DNA from: Saprospirales bacterium
GTDB lineage: Bacteria; Bacteroidota; Bacteroidia; Chitinophagales; JADIYW01
DNA length: 64,000 nucleotides
NCBI GenBank assembly: GCA_016711605.1
Contig: JADJSS010000020.1
Span: 3,337-67,336 of the forward strand
Direction of reading: 5' to 3'
Shown here: positions 30,791-38,884 of the stretch, piece by piece
Layout: the number at the start of each line of letters is the position of its first letter
How positions within the stretch are numbered: the first letter of the stretch is position 1
Position numbers and translations under genes: made by a program
The notes under the pieces: model-generated
Seen by the model: the letters and a program-made list of their open reading frames with translations, nothing else
Told to the model about the DNA's origin: nothing
Databases searched by the model: none

Positions 30791-32305
30791 TTAATTTTTA
30801 TTTTCTATTGGAAGAAGTATCGTAAATTTAGAACCTTCTTTTATTTTACTTTCAACTTTAATTTCACCGTTATGTTTTTCTATAATTGATTTTACATAAC
30901 TCAATCCTAAACCAAAACCTTTGTTATCATGTACGTTTCCTTTGGTTACGCGATAAAATTTATCGAAGATTTTGTGTTGATCTTCTTTCGACAATCCAAC
31001 ACCATTATCTATTACCTCAATTTGTATGCCTATTGGCACATTCAAAGTGTTAATTTTTATTAATGGTGTTTTATCGTTGTATTTTACAGCGTTATCAATC
31101 AAATTATTTATAACATTAGTGAAATGCATTTCATCTACTTTAAATATTGAATGAATGGCATTTAAATTCAACTCAATTTTACCATCTAATTCTTGTAAGA
31201 TTAACTGAAAATGATTTGATGTAGATGTAATTATTTGATGAATATCTCTATCTTCTAAATTTAATTGCAACTCGCCTTTTTCTAAACGCGCCAACTGCAA
31301 CACTTGCTCAACGTGATTATATAATCGCTTGTTTTCTTCAAAAATAATGCCTGCATACTTTGAGCGATTTTCTTCTGATGATGAAATAGAATTATCTTTC
31401 AGCATTTCGCTGGCAATAGAAATTGTGGCAATTGGTGTTTTCAATTCGTGCGTCATGTTGTTGATGAAATCTGTTTTCATGTCAGATAATTTCTTTTGCT
31501 TAAAGATGATTTGGAAAGTTAGCATAAATGCAGCAACCACCATTAAAAAAAAGATAGAAGACGATAATATCAAAGGCGACATGGAACTGTACAAGTATTT
31601 TTTTCGCTCAGGAAAAATGAGTTTCAGCGTTTTATTATCATCAAACATACTTCTTCTGAACAAATCAATAGTATAAGTAGATTTGTACAATTGCGTCATC
31701 GAAGTGTTTTTTGATAACAACACAAAATTATTGGGTGCATACTCTGTAACGCCATAATTTACGCGTGTTTTCAAACCATGTTCTTCTAAACAATGCGTAA
31801 TAATTTCTTTTAATTTTCCGGTATCCAGCAATTCGGTAATGGGCCGCAAACTCGTCATTTGCTGCGCCATGAATTGTTGTAAATTATCAATATCGATAGA
31901 TGGTGCGTTCGTATTCGGTATATTTTTTTGAGTTGAATTGTATGGCGAATACAGTTGATTATCATTTCCGTTTTGCAAGGAAAAATTATCTAACATACTT
32001 GGATCTTTTACTCTAAATTCATTTGAGTAACCAGTAGTATCTAAATATTCTAAAATAATTTCGCCACTTTCATTGGTGTGCAACGAACTTTGAAAAGAAG
32101 TATGCACTAAATTAGAAACCAATGGCTGATACGATAAATCTTCAATTTTGGTACTCATATCGTTCATGGCTTCAAACACGGTTTTGTCAAAATCCTGCTC
32201 GCGCGATTTGATAGCATTTTTCAACCAAAAAATTTGGACAATACCAATTCCGAACAATCCTAGGAAAAGTAAAATAGCAGTGAGTAAGAGTACATTTTTA
32301 TTCAC
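30791..32305 (-). CDS. Membrane sensor histidine kinase
   Basis: 504 residues. A first membrane helix (VLLLTAILLFLGLFGIGIV) and a second near residues 240-265 frame a periplasmic sensor domain of about 210 residues without a recognised fold. No HAMP is evident. The DHp box MTHELKTPIATIS carries the phospho-accepting His, and the ATPase has NNLIDNAVKYND, VIDNGVGL and GFGLGLSYV. It probably senses an envelope signal and phosphorylates the response regulator encoded next to it. This short kinase plus OmpR-like regulator arrangement is common in Bacteroidota. Confidence 0.94.
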   Translation of the reverse strand: MNKNVLLLTAILLFLGLFGIGIVQIFWLKNAIKSREQDFDKTVFEAMNDMSTKIEDLSYQPLVSNLVHTSFQSSLHTNESGEIILEYLDTTGYSNEFRVKDPSMLDNFSLQNGNDNQLYSPYNSTQKNIPNTNAPSIDIDNLQQFMAQQMTSLRPITELLDTGKLKEIITHCLEEHGLKTRVNYGVTEYAPNNFVLLSKNTSMTQLYKSTYTIDLFRRSMFDDNKTLKLIFPERKKYLYSSMSPLILSSSIFFLMVVAAFMLTFQIIFKQKKLSDMKTDFINNMTHELKTPIATISIASEMLKDNSISSSEENRSKYAGIIFEENKRLYNHVEQVLQLARLEKGELQLNLEDRDIHQIITSTSNHFQLILQELDGKIELNLNAIHSIFKVDEMHFTNVINNLIDNAVKYNDKTPLIKINTLNVPIGIQIEVIDNGVGLSKEDQHKIFDKFYRVTKGNVHDNKGFGLGLSYVKSIIEKHNGEIKVESKIKEGSKFTILLPIENKN

Positions 32306-32436
32306 GAATTAAAATTAAGGTTCTAAAACAATTTAAAACGTTAACAATTCTTAAAGTGCAGATATATTGAGAAAAAGTGAAAGTGATTTATAGTTAGATT
32401 CTAGGTTCTTAAAAACCTTGAAGGTCTTTGTATTTA

Positions 32437-33312
32437 TCAATCCACATATCGCTGCAAAATCTCGCCATAAGCATCAATGCGTCTGTCGCGTAGGAATGGC
32501 CAAATGCGGCGAACATCTTCGGTACGTTGTTTATCTATCTCTATTACTGTATTTATTTCTTCTGAAGATGATGCACAGAAAATAATTTCGCCTTGCGGCC
32601 CGGCAACAAAACTTTGTCCCCAAAATTGGATGCCGTTGGTCACGCCAGTCCAGTCTGGCTCATGTCCTACTCTATTTACTGCAACCACTGGCAAGCCATT
32701 TGCTACGGCGTGTCCGCGCTGTACGGTTTGCCATGCTGTGAATTGTCGGTCTTTTTCTGCTTGTGCGTCGGTGCTTTCCCAGCCAATGGCAGTTGGATAA
32801 ATTAAAATTTCTGCGCCGTTCAACGCCATGATGCGCGCCGCTTCCGGATACCATTGGTCCCAACAAACCAGCACGCCTAATTTACCGACAGATGTTTGAA
32901 TGGGTTTGAATCCTAAATCGCCTGGTGTGAAATAAAATTTTTCGTAATATGCCGGATCATCAGGAATATGCATTTTGCGGTATTTGCCTGCAATAGAGCC
33001 ATCTTTCTCAAACACCACAGATGTATTGTGGTATAAACCTGCAGCACGTTTTTCAAATAAAGAAGTGACTAAAACTACTTCATATTTTTTGGCTGCTTCT
33101 GAAAAAAGTTTTGTGGTATCAGATGGAATGGGTTCTGCTAAATTAAATTGTTCTGTTTCTTCTGCCTGACAAAAATATAGACCACAATGCAATTCTTGTA
33201 GCACTACTAATTCGGCTCCTTGTGCTTTGCATGCTTCAATGCCTTGCAAACTTTTTGCAATGTTTTGTTGTATATCGCTTGTATTTGCTTGTTGTACTAT
33301 TCCTACTTTCAT
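32437..33312 (-). CDS. aguB: N-carbamoylputrescine amidase
   Basis: 291 residues of the nitrilase (CN-hydrolase) superfamily. The Glu-Lys-Cys triad is visible in VVLQELHC, KYRKMHIPDDP and GVLVCWDQWYPEAARI. These motifs, together with the IWPFLRDRRIDAYG tail, are those of N-carbamoylputrescine amidases. It converts N-carbamoylputrescine to putrescine, CO2 and ammonia. Agmatine deiminase, which makes its substrate, lies immediately upstream on the same strand, so the two form a putrescine pathway. Confidence 0.93.
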   Translation of the reverse strand: MKVGIVQQANTSDIQQNIAKSLQGIEACKAQGAELVVLQELHCGLYFCQAEETEQFNLAEPIPSDTTKLFSEAAKKYEVVLVTSLFEKRAAGLYHNTSVVFEKDGSIAGKYRKMHIPDDPAYYEKFYFTPGDLGFKPIQTSVGKLGVLVCWDQWYPEAARIMALNGAEILIYPTAIGWESTDAQAEKDRQFTAWQTVQRGHAVANGLPVVAVNRVGHEPDWTGVTNGIQFWGQSFVAGPQGEIIFCASSSEEINTVIEIDKQRTEDVRRIWPFLRDRRIDAYGEILQRYVD

Positions 33313-33363
33313 GATCGCTGATTTAACTGATTTTATTTGATAGAAATGATTAAAATGATTTTT
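33313..33363 (-). repeat. AATCA-type leader repeat, copy 1 (before aguB)
   Basis: On the minus strand, 5'-ATCATTTTAATCA...AATCAGTTAAATCAGCGATC leads directly into the aguB ATG. Related sequence precedes the DUF1501 gene (44346-44396) and the CoA-binding gene (47466-47503), and also lies at 37932-38015. Confidence 0.6.
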
Positions 33364-33392
33364 AAAAATCCTTATAACTAATAACTTTATTC

Positions 33393-34421
33393 TTATAACC
33401 TAATACTTCCTTTTGGATATTGCATGGTGATGCAATGCAGCGAGCCGTGTTGCAATAATAAGGCGCTGCAATTTATACCGATTACTTTTTTTGTTGGAAA
33501 TGCTTTTTGTAATTGTTCTATTGCTATTACATCTTGTTTCACTTCATAAGTTGGTATTAAAACGATATCATTCATGATTAAAAAATTGGCGTAGGTTGCT
33601 GGCAATCTTCTGTTGTCATCAGGTGCAAAAATAGCATCTGCCATTGGCAACGGAATTAAATGATAAGTTTGATTGTCCAATGTTTTCAATAGTTTCAGCT
33701 CTTCTTCCATTTGTTTTAATGACTCGTAATGCTCTTCGTTTATATCAGTGCATTGTACATAAGCAATGGTTTTTTCATCGCAGAAACGTGCTACGGTATC
33801 GATATGCGCATCGGTATCATCGCCTTGCAGTTCGCCGTTATCTAACCACAATACACGTTTTAAATTGAACAATGCAATTAATTTATTTTCAATTTCTGCT
33901 TTTGAAAAATGCGGATTTCTGTTTGGTGACAACAGGCAATTTGAAGTAGTTAACAAAGTGCCGTTTCCATCGCTTTCAATGCTTCCACCTTCTAAAACCA
34001 AATCTGGAATTACTAATTTATTTGAATTATAAATTCCTAAATCAAAAAGTTGTTTGGTAATTAAGTTGTCTTTATCTGCTGCGAATTTCAGGCCCCAACC
34101 GTTGAACATAAAATCGTAAATCAAAAACTCGTTGCCATCTTGCACGGTGATGGCTGCATGATCGCGTGCCCAGGTATCGTTGATTGGCAGCTCAACAATA
34201 TGAATATTGGTTAAATCAACATCCTGCAAATATAGTTTCAATTCAATAGTATCATCGCAAACAATCAATAATTTTTGATACGATGAAATTGTTTTTATGA
34301 TGTTGATGTAGCATGGAATGACTTCGTTCCAATAATCAATCCAATCAGAATTTCTGCTTGGAAATGCAATTTGAATAAGGTCCTGATTTTCCCATTCTGC
34401 TGGTAATCGTAAAGTTGACAT
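33393..34421 (-). CDS. aguA: Agmatine deiminase
   Basis: 342 residues from MSTLRLPAEWENQD at 34421; the longer frame to 34472 lacks conserved residues. It is a member of the peptidyl-arginine-deiminase-like guanidino group, with NDTWARDHAAI, LVLEGGSIESDGNGTLLTT, GDDTDAHIDTVARF and the C-terminal catalytic Cys in HGSLHCITMQYP. It hydrolyses agmatine to N-carbamoylputrescine and ammonia. With aguB 80 bp downstream this gives agmatine-dependent putrescine synthesis. Confidence 0.94.
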   Translation of the reverse strand: MSTLRLPAEWENQDLIQIAFPSRNSDWIDYWNEVIPCYINIIKTISSYQKLLIVCDDTIELKLYLQDVDLTNIHIVELPINDTWARDHAAITVQDGNEFLIYDFMFNGWGLKFAADKDNLITKQLFDLGIYNSNKLVIPDLVLEGGSIESDGNGTLLTTSNCLLSPNRNPHFSKAEIENKLIALFNLKRVLWLDNGELQGDDTDAHIDTVARFCDEKTIAYVQCTDINEEHYESLKQMEEELKLLKTLDNQTYHLIPLPMADAIFAPDDNRRLPATYANFLIMNDIVLIPTYEVKQDVIAIEQLQKAFPTKKVIGINCSALLLQHGSLHCITMQYPKGSIRL

Positions 34422-34510
34422 GGTGCAAAAATAAGCTATTTTATTTATTGAACTTAAACAATTCAATATCATTTAGTATTCAAATTTGTAAATAATTTTT
34501 AAATTGTGAT

Positions 34511-35464
34511 ATGAAAAAATCAATAATCATTCTATTAATTGGAATAAAATTTATTGTAAACAGTGTTGCAACTGAAACATTAAAAAACAGCATTCAATTT
34601 GCTACCTTAGAAAAAGCAACAGCTTTATTGAACGTTAATGATATTTATACTGATAATTGGAGTCAGTTTGATATTGATTCCAGAGTACAAAAAACGAACA
34701 GCACAAAGGAAGAACAATTTAAAAACATGACATCGCAACTCAGATCATGGTCAACTGAAGAAATTAAAAAAATAAATAAGAACCTTGAAATTATTGACAA
34801 AACAATTGCGCTAAATGAATATAAATTAAACTTGCCAAAAGAAATTATACTCATCAAATCTACTTTAAAAGATGAAGGTGGCGCAGATGGATACACACGT
34901 GGTAATTGTATTATTTTAGAAGACAAAATTATATCATTATCTGATGCAGATTTACAAAAGTTGTTAATTCATGAGGTCTTTCATATTTTAACTCGTTATG
35001 ACAGTGTATTTCGTAAAGAAATGTATAGCATTATTGGTTTTAATATAATGAATGAAGTTGCCTATCCTCAAAATTTGAAAGAATATAAAATATCCAATCC
35101 AGATGCACCCAAAAAAGACAGCTATATTACTCTAAAAAAAGACGGAATTCCAATTGAATGTATGATGATTCTGTATTCAGACAAACAATATAAAAGTGGC
35201 AGTTTTTTTGAATATTTAAATATTGGATTATTGAAATTAAAAGGTGCAGAAAAAAAAGAAATAGATTATAATTCAGAAGGACAAGCCATCATATATAAAC
35301 TTGATGAAGTGACTGATTTTTTTGAGCAAATTGGCTTTAATACACAATATATTATTGACCCAGAAGAATCATTAGCTGATAATTTCGTTTTTGCTATTAC
35401 TAATAAAAAGAGACTGCCTTCGCCTGCTATTGTTATAAAAATTCAAGAAAATCTAAAAAAATAA
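34511..35464 (+). CDS. Secreted protein with HExxH metallopeptidase-like motif
   Basis: 317 residues. A hydrophobic start (MKKSIIILLIGIKFIVNSV) looks like a signal peptide. The centre has LLIHEVFHILTR (residues about 153-164), an HExxH zinc motif, and a glutamate further on in DPEESLADNFVF could be the third ligand, as in gluzincins. I recognise no named family. It may be an exported metalloprotease or an inactive relative. The stop is 1 bp from the convergent mtaB stop. Confidence 0.6.
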   Translation: MKKSIIILLIGIKFIVNSVATETLKNSIQFATLEKATALLNVNDIYTDNWSQFDIDSRVQKTNSTKEEQFKNMTSQLRSWSTEEIKKINKNLEIIDKTIALNEYKLNLPKEIILIKSTLKDEGGADGYTRGNCIILEDKIISLSDADLQKLLIHEVFHILTRYDSVFRKEMYSIIGFNIMNEVAYPQNLKEYKISNPDAPKKDSYITLKKDGIPIECMMILYSDKQYKSGSFFEYLNIGLLKLKGAEKKEIDYNSEGQAIIYKLDEVTDFFEQIGFNTQYIIDPEESLADNFVFAITNKKRLPSPAIVIKIQENLKK

Positions 35465-35465
35465 C

Positions 35466-36794
35466 CTATACAATAGTTGCTTTTACATTTCCTGCTTCGT
35501 CAAAATCGTTTAATGTAACATTTGCTATTTGATTTACTTTTTCTTTATCAAACAAAACCGATACTTTGATATAATTATCTGTAAAACCATGCATGATTGC
35601 TGCTTTTTGTTCTTCTTCCAATAAAACTGAATGCGTTTGTCCAAGGAATTGATTATAAAAATGACGGCGTTTCTTTTCGCTTAATGTTCGCAACATAGCA
35701 TTGCGTTCGTTGCGTACTTGCATCGGCACTGGATTTTCAATTTCTATCGCTTTCGTATTTTGTCGTTCAGAATAGGTGAATACATGCAAATACGAAATAT
35801 CCAACGAATTAATAAAATTATACGTATCTAAAAAATCGTCGTCTGTTTCTGATGGAAAACCAACAATTACATCCACACCAATACACGCGTGTGGCATTTC
35901 CGCTTTTATTTTTTCAACTCTACTTTGATACAAATCGCTTTTGTATCTGCGTTGCATTAGTTTTAGCATTTTGTCGCTGCCACTTTGCAACGGAATATGA
36001 AAATGAGGCATAAAGCGTTTGCTCTTTGCAACAAACTCAATTATTTCATCGGTCAGTAAATTTGGCTCAATAGAAGAAATACGGAAACGTTCGATGCCTT
36101 CAACTTCGTCCAACAATTTTACAATATCAAAAAAGTTATAATCGCCTCCAATGCCTTTGCCGTAATCTCCTGTATTTACACCAGTCAAAACAATTTCTTT
36201 CACACCTTTTGCAGCTAACTCTTTTGCATTTTTTACAATATTTTCTGGTGTGTCGCTTCTGCTTTTTCCACGCGCTAACGGAATAGTACAAAATGAACAT
36301 TTATAATCGCAACCATCTTGAATTTTTAAGAACGAACGCGTTCTATCGCCAACAGAATAGGCATCTACAAAGAAATTAGCGTTGGATATTTCGGAAGCCA
36401 ACACTTGTCCGCATGGATTTTTTGTTAAATCCGTAATAATTTCTGGTAGTCTAAATTTTTCCGATGCACCGAGTACCAAATCAACACCTTTAATAGCAGC
36501 AATTTCTTTCGGTTTCAATTGCGCATAGCAACCAACTACTACTACATACGCATCCGGATTTTGCTTCATGGCTTTTCGTACAATGTTTCGGCATTTGGTA
36601 TCGGCTTGCTCGGTCACCGAACAAGTATTAATTACATACACATCAGATGGTTCATCGAATTCTACAGTAGTAAAACCGCGTGCTTGCATTTGCCGCGCAA
36701 TAGCAGAAGTTTCCGAGAAGTTGAGCTTGCAACCTAAGGTATGAAAAGCAATTTTTTTGTCGATTACCACAGCGCAAAAATACGCATAATACAC
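35466..36794 (-). CDS. mtaB: tRNA-t6A37 methylthiotransferase MtaB
   Basis: 442 residues. The N-terminal UPF0004 domain has three cysteines (HTLGCKLN, INTCSV, VVGCYAQ). The radical-SAM core has C-x3-C-x2-C in DGCDYKCSFCTIP, and a C-terminal TRAM-like part follows. The CKLN sequence and overall pattern are those of MtaB rather than MiaB or RimO. It adds a methylthio group to t6A37 of tRNAs reading ANN codons. A GTG at 36770 is an alternative start, closer to the conserved N-terminus. Confidence 0.92.
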   Translation of the reverse strand: MYYAYFCAVVIDKKIAFHTLGCKLNFSETSAIARQMQARGFTTVEFDEPSDVYVINTCSVTEQADTKCRNIVRKAMKQNPDAYVVVVGCYAQLKPKEIAAIKGVDLVLGASEKFRLPEIITDLTKNPCGQVLASEISNANFFVDAYSVGDRTRSFLKIQDGCDYKCSFCTIPLARGKSRSDTPENIVKNAKELAAKGVKEIVLTGVNTGDYGKGIGGDYNFFDIVKLLDEVEGIERFRISSIEPNLLTDEIIEFVAKSKRFMPHFHIPLQSGSDKMLKLMQRRYKSDLYQSRVEKIKAEMPHACIGVDVIVGFPSETDDDFLDTYNFINSLDISYLHVFTYSERQNTKAIEIENPVPMQVRNERNAMLRTLSEKKRRHFYNQFLGQTHSVLLEEEQKAAIMHGFTDNYIKVSVLFDKEKVNQIANVTLNDFDEAGNVKATIV

Positions 36795-36851
36795 AAATGG
36801 TGGATTATTAAATTATATTGAATTAATTGGTTGCTGTATTTTTATTGAAGA

Positions 36852-36884
36852 AACATTTCTAAAGTTCAAACCTTTAGAAATGTT
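36852..36884. promoter_or_regulatory. Perfect 13-bp stem-loop before the Gfo/Idh/MocA gene
   Basis: AACATTTCTAAAG / CTTTAGAAATGTT with a 7-nt loop (TTCAAAC), ending 16 bp before the likely ATG at 36901. It could be a leader hairpin, an operator or a copy of a small extragenic palindrome. The upstream alternative ATG at 36880 falls inside its right arm. Confidence 0.55.
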
Positions 36885-36900
36885 AACAGTAAATAATAAG

Positions 36901-37884
36901 ATGATAAAAATTGGTATCATAGGTTTAGGACGATTGGGCTCTCAACATTTGGAGCGATTGCTGGAAATTAAGTATTTTACAGTAGTTGGTTGTTTTGATA
37001 CAGATGCTAATTTGATGAAACAGATTTGCAATGATTTTGATGTGGCAACTTTTGACAATGTAGATGATTTAATGGATAAATGTGATGCGATTGATATTGT
37101 AACGCCTGCGAGTTTTCATTATTATTATGCGGAAAAAGCGATAAAAAAAGGTAAACATGTTTTTGTAGAAAAACCAATTTCAAACGATTTGGAAGAAGCA
37201 AAAATAATGGCAGAACTGGTGCGCGAAGCTGGAATAAAATTTCAGGTTGGACATATTGAACGTTTTAATCCAGCGTTTTTGGCATTAAAAGATCAGCAAA
37301 TGAATCCAATGCTGATTGAAGCGCATCGATTATCGTATTTTGATGCGCGTGGAACTGATGTTTCTGTGGTGTTAGATTTGATGATTCATGATATTGACAT
37401 TGTGCTGAATTTGGTAAAAACGAATATTAAAAGCATCAGCGCAAGTGGTGTTGCTGTTTTATCAGATCATATAGATATTGCCAATGCACGCATTGAATTT
37501 GATAATGGCTGCGTGGCAAACTTAACAGCGAGCCGTGCTGCAACTCAGAAAATGCGCAAGATGTTGTTTTTTGAAAAGGATCATCATTTTTCATTAGATT
37601 TTTTGAACAGAGAAACTGAACTGTTGAAATTATCAGAAACGGCTGGACATAATTCTGTGCCGTTGCGTATGGAAAATCATGTGAAATATTTGAATACTGA
37701 AACACTAGTTATGGAAGAATATGATGCATTGAAAGAGGAACTAAGTAGCTTTGCGGAAAGCTTAATTTTTAATACAGAGCCGAAAGTGACTGCTTTAGAC
37801 GGCTTGAAAAGCTTAGAAGTGGCACATGAAATTCTACATAAAATAAATAAAATTAACGGTATTGAATTACTGAAAGCGATTTGA
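36901..37884 (+). CDS. Gfo/Idh/MocA-family oxidoreductase
   Basis: 327 residues from MIKIGIIGLGRLGSQHL; the in-frame ATG at 36880 lies in a hairpin and is less likely. It has a Rossmann NAD(P)-binding start, the family EKP motif in VFVEKPISNDLEEA, and HIERFNPAF with the conserved His of the C-terminal domain. Substrates of this family are sugars, inositols or UDP-sugars; in Bacteroidota many similar stand-alone members are uncharacterised. There is no sugar operon around it. Confidence 0.85.
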   Translation: MIKIGIIGLGRLGSQHLERLLEIKYFTVVGCFDTDANLMKQICNDFDVATFDNVDDLMDKCDAIDIVTPASFHYYYAEKAIKKGKHVFVEKPISNDLEEAKIMAELVREAGIKFQVGHIERFNPAFLALKDQQMNPMLIEAHRLSYFDARGTDVSVVLDLMIHDIDIVLNLVKTNIKSISASGVAVLSDHIDIANARIEFDNGCVANLTASRAATQKMRKMLFFEKDHHFSLDFLNRETELLKLSETAGHNSVPLRMENHVKYLNTETLVMEEYDALKEELSSFAESLIFNTEPKVTALDGLKSLEVAHEILHKINKINGIELLKAI

Positions 37885-37931
37885 TAGACTTCTAGAATCA
37901 AGACTGTTTGACATGAGACTTGAGATTTGTT

Positions 37932-38015
37932 TTCTCACAGATTACACGGATTTACACAGATTTTTTATAAAACCATAAAATCACACTAATCATTTAATCA
38001 GATAAATCAGTAGTT
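37932..38015. repeat. Composite extragenic repeat (ACAGATTACAC plus AATCA type)
   Basis: CACAGATTACACGGATTTAC with ACAGATT repetition is followed by AATCATTTAATCAG and ATAAATCAGTAG. The second half is the same phrase as the leader repeats before aguB, DUF1501 and the CoA-binding gene. It fills most of the 139-bp gap between convergent genes. Confidence 0.55.
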
Positions 38016-38023
38016 AAGACAAC

Positions 38024-38743
38024 CTATTGATCTCTTAGTTTTCGTTTGAAGAAATAAAAACTATATAAAATATTATCGTAGAAAACTGCTATCACTAAAA
38101 TAGTTGCAGCTATCAACAGCGTTTTAAATACAAATACTTTATAAGCAAATCCACCGAGTACACAACCTATGAAAAAGCAAAAGATAATGGTAAGTCGTAA
38201 ATAAATGCTTTTTCTTAGTTTGTATTGTTGTTCCATTTCTTTATAAAAAAACAACTGTGAAAGTTCTATACCTAAATCGGTAAACAAACCGGTTAAATGT
38301 GTGGTTCTTACGGTTGCCTGCGACACTTGTGTTACCAATGAATTTTGCATACCCATAATAAATAAAAGCAGGCAAGCAATAAGTTGTCCATTTGCAAATT
38401 TTTGACCGAAAAAACCTATAACCATAAGTACAACAATCTCAATAAGCATTGGTGCTGCGTGCGAAACACGTGGATTTATTTTTGCAACTATCTCAATTAA
38501 AACGTTAGAAATAAATGAACCAACTAAAAACGAAAAAATATAGAGTAAAAATATGAGTGCCTGCGTATATTGTTTGTTGGCTATTTCTTCAGAAAAAAAA
38601 GCAAAATGACCTGTTACATTTGTGGTTAAAACTTTAACAGATAATACACCACAAACATTGACTAAACCTGCAATAAAGGATAACAAAGCTGCTAATCTCA
38701 GATTATGTTGATACGTTCTGGTTTTGCCTTTGTGTCGGAACAT
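38024..38743 (-). CDS. YoaK/DUF1275 family membrane protein
   Basis: 239 residues with six hydrophobic segments. LSFIAGLVNVCGVLSV, TNVTGHF and MGMQNSLVTQVSQATVRTTHLTGLFTDLG match the conserved DUF1275 pattern (GxxDxxG, TGNxT-like, MGxQNA, TTFMTG). Its transport or other role is unknown. Confidence 0.88.
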   Translation of the reverse strand: MFRHKGKTRTYQHNLRLAALLSFIAGLVNVCGVLSVKVLTTNVTGHFAFFSEEIANKQYTQALIFLLYIFSFLVGSFISNVLIEIVAKINPRVSHAAPMLIEIVVLMVIGFFGQKFANGQLIACLLLFIMGMQNSLVTQVSQATVRTTHLTGLFTDLGIELSQLFFYKEMEQQYKLRKSIYLRLTIIFCFFIGCVLGGFAYKVFVFKTLLIAATILVIAVFYDNILYSFYFFKRKLRDQ

Positions 38744-38832
38744 TTTTTAGAAAATAATTTTTATAAAAGTAGTTGATTAATAAATATTCTATACAAAAAA
38801 GTATAAACGTTGGTGCAAAAGCATTAAAAAAA

Positions 38833-38858
38833 AACTGTCTCGCAAAAGCGAGACAGTT
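38833..38858 (-). terminator. Terminator of the TonB-receptor gene
   Basis: An 11-bp stem, AACTGTCTCGC / GCGAGACAGTT, with an AAAA loop. On the minus strand it is followed by a run of nine Ts, 27 bp past the receptor stop. Confidence 0.85.
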
Positions 38859-38884
38859 AATATCTTTTTTATATTTAATGTTGA

